DNA from: Thermoanaerobacterales bacterium
GTDB lineage: Bacteria; Bacillota; Thermosediminibacteria; Thermosediminibacterales; Tepidanaerobacteraceae
DNA: 6,199 nucleotides
Direction: 5' to 3'
Assembly: GCA_012839145.1 (NCBI GenBank)
Contig: DUNY01000294.1
Span: 1-6,199 of the forward strand
In this document: piece by piece, positions 1 to 3,733 of the stretch
Layout of the letters: every line of letters starts with the position of its first letter
Numbering within the stretch: the first letter of the stretch is position 1
The notes under the pieces: generated by a model
Databases searched by the model: none
What the model was told of the DNA's origin: nothing
The model's input: only the letters and a program-made list of their open reading frames with translations
Position numbers and translations under genes: made by a program

Positions 1-696
1 ACCAAAGTATTCGTCATTTCTCTTTAAGCTAACTGTATCCCTAGTTTTGCTAACTACTTTGAAAGGCCCTGTGCCTATAAACTCTGGAGTTGTTTGCTCC
101 GTGGTTTTGCTTGTTTTAGATGCTTCAATAAATGACATGGAAAGAATTTCCCGATTCATCTGATATAAAAAATCCGCATCGGGTTTGAATAAGGAAATAG
201 TAAAGGTGTGTTCATCTAAAGCTTCATAGTTCTGAATATTGTCGAATTCAGGGAATCCCGATTCATAATCTTTAAGCCTAAGTTTTTTAAGTTCTCTGAT
301 TCTGTCAAAGGTAGTTTTAACATCCGCTGAGGTGAAACTATCCCCGTTATGCCATTTCACATCGGTCCTTAGTTTAATGGTGTATGTCCTGCCAGTATCG
401 TCAATTTCCCAACTTTCAGCAAGAGCCGGTTGTATCATACCTTGACCGTCGATTTTTACAAGGCCTTCGTAAATAAGACTTAGAATTGCTTTTGTTTCAT
501 CATCGTTTGTCTTTAGGGGGTCTAAGTCGAATGTGGACATTGTAGCAAGATTTATTGTGCCACCGCTTTTAGGAGGGCCGGAGTTTTCTTGTTTCACCGA
601 TTCTTTCTGTTCGATGGTATTTAAAGATGTATTGGAGCAAGCTGTATTAAAAAATATCAATATTAGCATTAGTACTACTGTCAATTTCTTTTTCAT
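1..696 (-). CDS. ABC transporter solute-binding lipoprotein, peptide/nickel family (SBP_bac_5), N-terminal part
   Basis: This is the substrate-capturing lipoprotein of a peptide/nickel-type ABC importer, acting on the outer face of the membrane. The window holds the first 232 codons, and the rest lies beyond the left edge; family members are usually 500-550 residues. Residues 1-19 are a signal peptide (MKKK, then a hydrophobic stretch) ending in NTAC, so Cys20 is the likely lipidated residue, although Asn at -3 is not the usual Leu/Val/Ile. A Ser/Thr/Glu/Lys-rich linker to about residue 42 precedes the SBP_bac_5 fold: SGGTINLA (44-51), LIYEGLVKID (74-83), LAESWEID (92-99), KWHNGDSFTSADV (114-126), GTGPFKV (208-214) and KRNDEYFG (225-232). 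I chose the ATG at 696 because GGAGGC lies 5 bases upstream; an in-frame ATG at 717 lies upstream of that site. The substrate cannot be told from this half. The reading frame is unbroken. Confidence 0.93.
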   Translation of the reverse strand, partial: MKKKLTVVLMLILIFFNTACSNTSLNTIEQKESVKQENSGPPKSGGTINLATMSTFDLDPLKTNDDETKAILSLIYEGLVKIDGQGMIQPALAESWEIDDTGRTYTIKLRTDVKWHNGDSFTSADVKTTFDRIRELKKLRLKDYESGFPEFDNIQNYEALDEHTFTISLFKPDADFLYQMNREILSMSFIEASKTSKTTEQTTPEFIGTGPFKVVSKTRDTVSLKRNDEYFG

Positions 697-700
697 AACG

Positions 701-706
701 GCCTCC
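701..706 (-). promoter_or_regulatory. Ribosome binding site of the solute-binding protein
   Basis: On the minus strand GGAGGC stands 4-5 bases before the ATG at 696. It falls inside the short in-frame extension that would begin at the ATG at 717, which decides in favour of the 696 start. Confidence 0.75.
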
Positions 707-728
707 GAATGTTTCATAGAAGTTTTGT

Positions 729-748
729 TTATGTGACTTTTCACATAA
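729..748. promoter_or_regulatory. Perfect 8-bp inverted repeat in the solute-binding-protein leader
   Basis: The arms TTATGTGA and TCACATAA are perfectly complementary around a 4-base centre (CTTT on the plus strand). It lies 33 bases upstream of the solute-binding-protein start and downstream of its predicted transcription start. It can therefore be a hairpin in the mRNA leader or a DNA operator. The half sites TGTGA/TCACA resemble those of CRP/FNR-family regulators, but the gap is 4 rather than the usual 6. No U-run follows, so it is not an intrinsic terminator. The regulator, if any, is unknown. Confidence 0.5.
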
Positions 749-760
749 GTTCAGATAAAG

Positions 761-796
761 GTCGCCGGGTGATGCTAGAAAAGTTTACCCGACGAC
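761..796 (-). promoter_or_regulatory. 10-bp leader hairpin at the 5' end of the solute-binding-protein mRNA
   Basis: GTCGTCGGGT (796-787) pairs with ACCCGGCGAC (770-761) around a 16-base loop. In the minus-strand RNA all ten positions pair, one as G-U; in the plus-strand RNA that same position is a C-A mismatch. The structure therefore fits a minus-strand transcript better. The predicted transcription start is near 800, so the stem sits almost at the 5' end of the message. It may protect the mRNA or form part of a regulatory leader. I recognise no known riboswitch class. No U-tract follows it. Confidence 0.5.
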
Positions 797-806
797 TCCT
801 GCAAAA

Positions 807-835
807 ATTATATAACAATGCACATTGTCGGTCAA
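807..835 (-). promoter_or_regulatory. Sigma-A-type promoter of the solute-binding-protein gene
   Basis: On the minus strand a -35 box TTGACC (835-830, five of six consensus bases) is followed after exactly 17 bases by a perfect -10 box TATAAT (812-807). Transcription should start near 800, giving a leader of about 104 nt before the ATG at 696. This is the best promoter in the window. The spacer carries a palindrome, listed separately. Confidence 0.72.
815..828. promoter_or_regulatory. Candidate operator inside the promoter spacer
   Basis: ACAATG and CATTGT form a perfect 6-bp inverted repeat with a 2-base centre. It fills the space between the -35 and -10 boxes of the solute-binding-protein promoter, a usual place for a repressor operator. 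I cannot name a regulator from the site. A 14-bp palindrome can arise by chance in AT-rich DNA, so the position is the main argument. Confidence 0.35.
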
Positions 836-872
836 ATTCCATTATATATCATTAATAATATGGCCTTCTTGC

Positions 873-902
873 TTGTACCTATGATTTCTGTTAATATATA
901 CT
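873..902 (+). promoter_or_regulatory. Possible ndk promoter
   Basis: TATACT (897-902) differs from the -10 consensus by one base. TTGTAC (873-878), 18 bases upstream, keeps only TTG of the -35 consensus. An overlapping alternative is TTGCTT (869-874), 17 bases, then TAATAT (892-897). Either gives a very short leader, with the start near 904-909 and the ribosome binding site at 912. It lies back to back with the promoter at 807-835, so the two genes would fire divergently. Confidence 0.4.
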
Positions 903-911
903 AAAAATATC

Positions 912-917
912 GGAGAG
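912..917 (+). promoter_or_regulatory. Ribosome binding site of ndk
   Basis: GGAGAG stands 7 bases before the ATG at 925. The ATG at 918 is followed directly by TAA, so it cannot be the start. Confidence 0.7.
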
Positions 918-924
918 ATGTAAA

Positions 925-1329
925 ATGGAAAAAACCTTCGTAATGATTAAGCCCGATGGAATCCGCCGCGGTCTGGCAGGTAAGATTATACAAAGGTATG
1001 AGCAAAAAGGTTTAAAAATCATCGCCGCAAGGCTCATGGCAGTTTCAGATGAATTAGCTCAAATGCACTATGCGGAGCACACCTCAAGGCCTTTTTTCCC
1101 GGAACTGATTGCTTATATCACATCAGGTCCTGTCATGGCAATGGTCTTGGAAGGACCAAATGCTATAAAACTGGCCAGGCTGATTAACGGAGCAACTAGG
1201 GTGGAAGAGGCTTTACCCGGTACAATTCGCGGTGACTTTGCCACCTCTACCACCGAAAATCTTGTCCATGCCTCAGATAAACCTGAAAGTGCAAGGCGAG
1301 AAATAGCGCTTTGGCTTTCACATCTATAA
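925..1329 (+). CDS. ndk: Nucleoside diphosphate kinase
   Basis: A cytoplasmic enzyme that moves the gamma phosphate from a nucleoside triphosphate to a nucleoside diphosphate through a phosphohistidine, balancing NTP and dNTP pools. The 134 residues match the compact bacterial form. The family signature is clear: TFVMIKPDGIRRGLAGKI (4-21, with Lys9), Arg85-type basic residue before GAT, Thr91, PGTIRGDF (98-105, with Arg102), and ENLVHASD (111-118), which contains the catalytic His115 and the nucleotide-contacting Asn112. One oddity lies in the loop after GAT: the usual T-x-P is TRV, so the near-constant proline is Val93. The catalytic set is intact and the enzyme should be active. The gene stands alone on the plus strand, divergent from the transporter gene and convergent with the phosphoribosyltransferase gene, whose stop codon lies 4 bases beyond. 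Confidence 0.97.
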   Translation: MEKTFVMIKPDGIRRGLAGKIIQRYEQKGLKIIAARLMAVSDELAQMHYAEHTSRPFFPELIAYITSGPVMAMVLEGPNAIKLARLINGATRVEEALPGTIRGDFATSTTENLVHASDKPESARREIALWLSHL

Positions 1330-1333
1330 TATA

Positions 1334-2368
1334 CTACTTCATTCTTTTAAGTTTTGGATTGTCCTTTAATCCGGGAATTCGACCCCTTTTGGCAACAGGT
1401 GTTCCATCTACCATTTTTAGATCCAAAGTCATATCTATGGGATTAGAGCCTGATATATAGCTTCCCACTCCAAAGGCATCGGCTCCGGCTTCGATGAGCA
1501 GCTTCATCCTTTCAGGAGTAAGACCTCCAGATACAAATATCTTAACATGATCATAACCCTTTTGATTCAGTCGCTGTCTAATCTCATGCACTAATTCCGG
1601 TGTTACTCCTCCTCGCTCACTGGGAGTGTCGAGTCTTACGCCCTCCAGGCTCTGTCCTAGAGCTTCTGCTATGTTAAGAGATTCCTCAGCTTCATCTTTG
1701 AAGGTATCCACCAGAATTATCCTCGGAGAGTCGGGGGGCATGATCTCGTCATAAGCCTTGGCCACGGAAACCGTATCACCTGCCATTATCATGGCCGCAT
1801 GGGGAATGGTTCCGGAAGGTTCCCTGCCTAAAAGTTTAGCCGCCAGAATACAGCTGGCATTATCTTCACCGCCTATTACCGCAGCCCTTTCCATAACCGG
1901 CGCCACAGCAGGATGTACATGCCTTGCACCAAAACATATAAAAGATGTTTCACCTACTGCTTCCCGGCACTGACGTGCCGCAGTTGCCCAGGCACTGGGA
2001 TGAGCCATCATTCCAAGAATAACTGTTTCATATATACCGAATTCCTCATAAATACCTTTTATTCTCATAACCGTATCTTTGGGCTCAAATGTCTCCCCTT
2101 CCGGAAGTGCGTATATTTCAACGTTCTTGTCTTGTAAAAGACTCAACACTTCTTCAACACCGCAAAGCACACCGGATCTGCGTGGGAACACTTCAGCTAT
2201 TACTTCTTTTTTAGAAATGCCCATATGGCGCAAGATTTCCATGGTTTTAATGAAGTATATGTCCGTCGTCATTCCGGCAAGGATTTCGTCATGGTTAGCT
2301 GAAAATAACCGCCTCTTTGAATCAATTTTGATGTTTTGTACATCGTTTAAAGATTTTATTTCCTCCAT
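1334..2368 (-). CDS. pncB: Nicotinate phosphoribosyltransferase, archaeal-type short form
   Basis: This enzyme joins nicotinate to phosphoribosyl pyrophosphate to give nicotinate mononucleotide, the entry step of NAD salvage (Preiss-Handler route), in the cytoplasm. It has 344 residues, shorter than the PncB forms of E. coli and Bacillus, and resembles the archaeal/Thermoplasma-like group. Motifs in order: an N-terminal region with SANHDEILAGMTTDIYF (23-39); FGARHVHP (146-153); GTIPHA (186-191), where His190 is the likely counterpart of the phosphorylated histidine; DTFKDE (221-226); VRLDTPSERGG (244-254); and the barrel phosphate-binding segments FVSGGL (278-283) and FGVGSYISGS (299-308). 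The related quinolinate phosphoribosyltransferase is less likely because of the GTxxH and ARxxHP motifs. The ATG at 2368 has GAGAGG 8 bases upstream. It is the last gene of the minus-strand run, and no terminator lies between its stop and ndk. The symbol pncB is by function; this subfamily is often left unnamed. Confidence 0.9.
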   Translation of the reverse strand: MEEIKSLNDVQNIKIDSKRRLFSANHDEILAGMTTDIYFIKTMEILRHMGISKKEVIAEVFPRRSGVLCGVEEVLSLLQDKNVEIYALPEGETFEPKDTVMRIKGIYEEFGIYETVILGMMAHPSAWATAARQCREAVGETSFICFGARHVHPAVAPVMERAAVIGGEDNASCILAAKLLGREPSGTIPHAAMIMAGDTVSVAKAYDEIMPPDSPRIILVDTFKDEAEESLNIAEALGQSLEGVRLDTPSERGGVTPELVHEIRQRLNQKGYDHVKIFVSGGLTPERMKLLIEAGADAFGVGSYISGSNPIDMTLDLKMVDGTPVAKRGRIPGLKDNPKLKRMK

Positions 2369-2376
2369 CCAACAAA

Positions 2377-2382
2377 CCTCTC
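2377..2382 (-). promoter_or_regulatory. Ribosome binding site of the nicotinate phosphoribosyltransferase
   Basis: GAGAGG on the minus strand stands 8 bases before the ATG at 2368. It begins 3 bases after the stop of the hydrophobic reading frame that ends at 2385, so that frame and this gene would be spaced like translationally coupled genes. Confidence 0.6.
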
Positions 2383-2384
2383 TC

Positions 2385-2507
2385 TCAATGTTTTATAAAT
2401 TTTATAATTACTGCAATTATGGCCACTGCGGTTAGCGGGCCTATAGGAACACCTTTAAAAAATGTTACCCATAAAAGAGATCCTAGGATTATTCCGATAC
2501 CTACCAC
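2385..2507 (-). pseudogene. Possible remnant of a small membrane protein (40 codons, hydrophobic)
   Basis: Read from a GTG at 2507, this frame gives 40 residues, VVGIGIILGSLLWVTFF then KGVPIGPLTAVAIIAVIIKF and a basic tail IKH. That is two hydrophobic stretches joined by a Lys-Gly-Val-Pro turn, with a positive C-terminus, which looks like real membrane protein. A stop codon lies three codons upstream of the GTG, and no ribosome binding site precedes it. A good site (GAGGTGA, 2580-2574) overlaps the stop of the transglycosylase gene and is followed by an ATG at 2565, but that ATG is in a different frame and the 44-base hairpin at 2514-2557 lies between. I infer a small gene broken near its 5' end. 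I do not recognise the family. A chance hydrophobic frame is possible. Confidence 0.3.
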
Positions 2508-2513
2508 AAGATT

Positions 2514-2557
2514 TTACAGTATTAAATCGTTCTTTCGGCTGGAAAGAATTACTGTAA
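2514..2557. repeat. 44-base imperfect hairpin between the transglycosylase and phosphoribosyltransferase genes
   Basis: The outer arms TTACAGTA and TACTGTAA (2514-2521 and 2550-2557) pair perfectly over 8 bp. The inner arms TTCTTTC and GAAAGAA (2530-2536 and 2542-2548) pair perfectly over 7 bp around a 5-base loop. An 8-base bulge lies on one side (2522-2529) and a single base (2549) on the other. It is within the minus-strand operon, 57 bases beyond the first base of the transglycosylase stop codon region, and no U-run follows, so it is not a typical terminator. It could be an mRNA-processing or stability element, a leader structure for the next gene, or a miniature inverted-repeat insertion. 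Only one copy is seen in the window. Confidence 0.55.
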
Positions 2558-2578
2558 CAGCCCATGAATGTGTTCACC

Positions 2579-3145
2579 TCACAACTTGTAAAGGCGTTTG
2601 TACCACTTATAAGATTTTTTAACTCTGACCACAAAATTCCTCGTTTCGGAAAAAGGAATTTCTTCTTCTTTTTGCTGTTTTAAGCGGCCTTTTTCTATCC
2701 ATTCCGCCACATTTCCCCGACCACCGTTATATGCAGCCAGTGCCAGGGTGATATTGTTGTCAAACTCCTCAAGCAATGAAGATAAGTACCAAGTTCCAAT
2801 CCTTATATTTAGATCCGGGTTCTGAAGATCTTCTACATCTATATTTTTCACTCCCATCTTTTCTGCAGCCCAAAGGGCTGTTTTTGGCATTAGCTGCATA
2901 AGCCCTATGGCTCCCTTTTTTGAAACCACTTTTGGCGAAAAGTTGCTTTCAACCTTTATAACAGATATTACAAGATACGGGTCCACTCCATGTTCAGCTG
3001 AATACCGAACAATGGATTCCTGATAATTCAAAGGGTATATATACCGCATAAACCAGAATAAGTTGTTGTATAGTGCAATAAGACCGAGAATTATTATTAC
3101 AACTGCTACGATTTTTTTAGCCACTGTTGCGAGATTTCCCTCCAT
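2579..3145 (-). CDS. Membrane-anchored lytic transglycosylase (SLT/GH23)
   Basis: This enzyme cleaves the MurNAc-GlcNAc bond of peptidoglycan to a 1,6-anhydro end, on the outer side of the membrane. A single hydrophobic segment (about 12-30) anchors the protein after a basic AKK start, leaving the catalytic domain outside. The SLT domain is complete: VIKVESNFSP (62-71) with catalytic Glu66, KKGAIGLMQLMPKTA (76-90), NIRIGTWYL (113-121), ALAAYNGGRGNV (135-146) and PFSETRNFVVRV (164-175). The 188 residues are normal for this short group. From ATG 3145 the gene overlaps coaE by 40 bases and has no ribosome binding site; GGAGGG lies just after that ATG. The GTG at 3124 (13 bases after GGAGGG, 19-base overlap, protein beginning MAKKIV) is at least as likely, giving 181 residues. 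Co-transcription with coaE and polA is very likely. I give the longer form but lean to the GTG. Confidence 0.92.
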   Translation of the reverse strand: MEGNLATVAKKIVAVVIIILGLIALYNNLFWFMRYIYPLNYQESIVRYSAEHGVDPYLVISVIKVESNFSPKVVSKKGAIGLMQLMPKTALWAAEKMGVKNIDVEDLQNPDLNIRIGTWYLSSLLEEFDNNITLALAAYNGGRGNVAEWIEKGRLKQQKEEEIPFSETRNFVVRVKKSYKWYKRLYKL

Positions 3146-3720
3146 ATTTGGTCTACTTGAATCTTGGTTTTTTCTAATTTGCCGCTGTTGTCTATAACTC
3201 TATGAGCAAGTTTCAGTTTTTCTTTCAAGGGCATTTGAGATTTAATCCTGTCCATGGCTTGTTTTAAATCCATGTTTTCACGAGCCATTAATCTATTCAA
3301 TTGAGTTTTTCCATCAACAGCTACAAGCCATACTTCGTCTACCATGTAAGTTAAACCCAGTTCCAAAAGCAGTGGCACATCAAGAACTATCACTTTCTCC
3401 CCATTTTTTTTGTAATACTCCAACTGTTCTTTGATTTCCTTTAAGATTTCCGGATGTGTAAAACTATTGAGATATTCCAGTTGTTTTTTATCTGAAAATA
3501 CGATGTTAGCCAGTTTTTTCCTGTCTATATCTTTTTTATCATTTAATATCTGTTCTCCAAAATGCTCAACCGTTCGAACCCATGCAGGCTTTTCCGGCAG
3601 CATCGTTTTTTTTGCTATTTCGTCCGCATCTATTATAACAGCGCCTTTAGCCTTAAGCAATAAGGAAACGGTACTCTTACCACTGGCTATACCGCCTGTA
3701 AGACCGGCTACAAACAACAA
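3106..3720 (-). CDS. coaE: Dephospho-CoA kinase
   Basis: CoaE catalyses the last step of coenzyme A synthesis, phosphorylating the 3'-hydroxyl of the ribose of dephospho-CoA with ATP in the cytoplasm. The 204 residues fit the family. Seen in order: P-loop GLTGGIASGKST (6-17); DADEIAKK (31-38), whose first Asp is the usual catalytic residue; HPEIL (89-93); the LDVPLLLE motif (113-120); the lid-region pattern RIKSQMPLKEK (158-168); and VIDNSG (175-180), which ends the fold. The start is TTG: a TAA in frame lies directly before the TTG at 3720, so no longer start exists. A second TTG at 3717 is also possible. The ribosome binding site lies in the 13 bases between the polA stop and this start, so translation is probably coupled to polA. 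The 3' end overlaps the transglycosylase gene. Confidence 0.96.
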   Translation of the reverse strand: MLFVAGLTGGIASGKSTVSLLLKAKGAVIIDADEIAKKTMLPEKPAWVRTVEHFGEQILNDKKDIDRKKLANIVFSDKKQLEYLNSFTHPEILKEIKEQLEYYKKNGEKVIVLDVPLLLELGLTYMVDEVWLVAVDGKTQLNRLMARENMDLKQAMDRIKSQMPLKEKLKLAHRVIDNSGKLEKTKIQVDQIWREISQQWLKKS

Positions 3721-3722
3721 TT

Positions 3723-3730
3723 ATCACCTC
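3723..3730 (-). promoter_or_regulatory. Ribosome binding site of coaE
   Basis: GAGGTGAT on the minus strand matches eight bases of the AGGAGGTGAT complement of the 16S 3' end. From its GG there are 6 bases to the TTG at 3720 and 9 to the TTG at 3717, so both starts can be served. It begins just past the polA stop codon. Confidence 0.75.
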
Positions 3731-3733
3731 TCA

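Noticed and set aside
715..717. ATG at 717 as an earlier in-frame start of the solute-binding protein
   Set aside because: It adds seven residues before MKKK and would place the ribosome binding site GGAGGC inside the coding region; no site precedes it.
533..736. Plus-strand 67-codon frame opposite the solute-binding-protein start
   Set aside because: It is antisense to the signal peptide and linker, with no start signals and no recognisable content.
761..796. Rho-independent terminator on the plus strand
   Set aside because: No gene on the plus strand ends before it, no U-run follows, and one position of the stem is a C-A mismatch on that strand.
1327..1345. Shared bidirectional terminator between ndk and the phosphoribosyltransferase
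   Set aside because: Only 4 bases separate the stop codons, and no GC-rich inverted repeat spans them.
2455..2565. 36-codon minus-strand frame starting at the ATG at 2565 behind a good ribosome binding site
   Set aside because: The product is polar, of low coherence, and runs through the 44-base hairpin. It resembles no protein and is out of frame with the hydrophobic stretch. The start signal may be a relic.
2079..2622. Plus-strand reading frames opposite the phosphoribosyltransferase and the intergenic gap
   Set aside because: They are antisense to a well-supported gene, have no ribosome binding site or domain, and have compositions typical of reverse-frame shadows.
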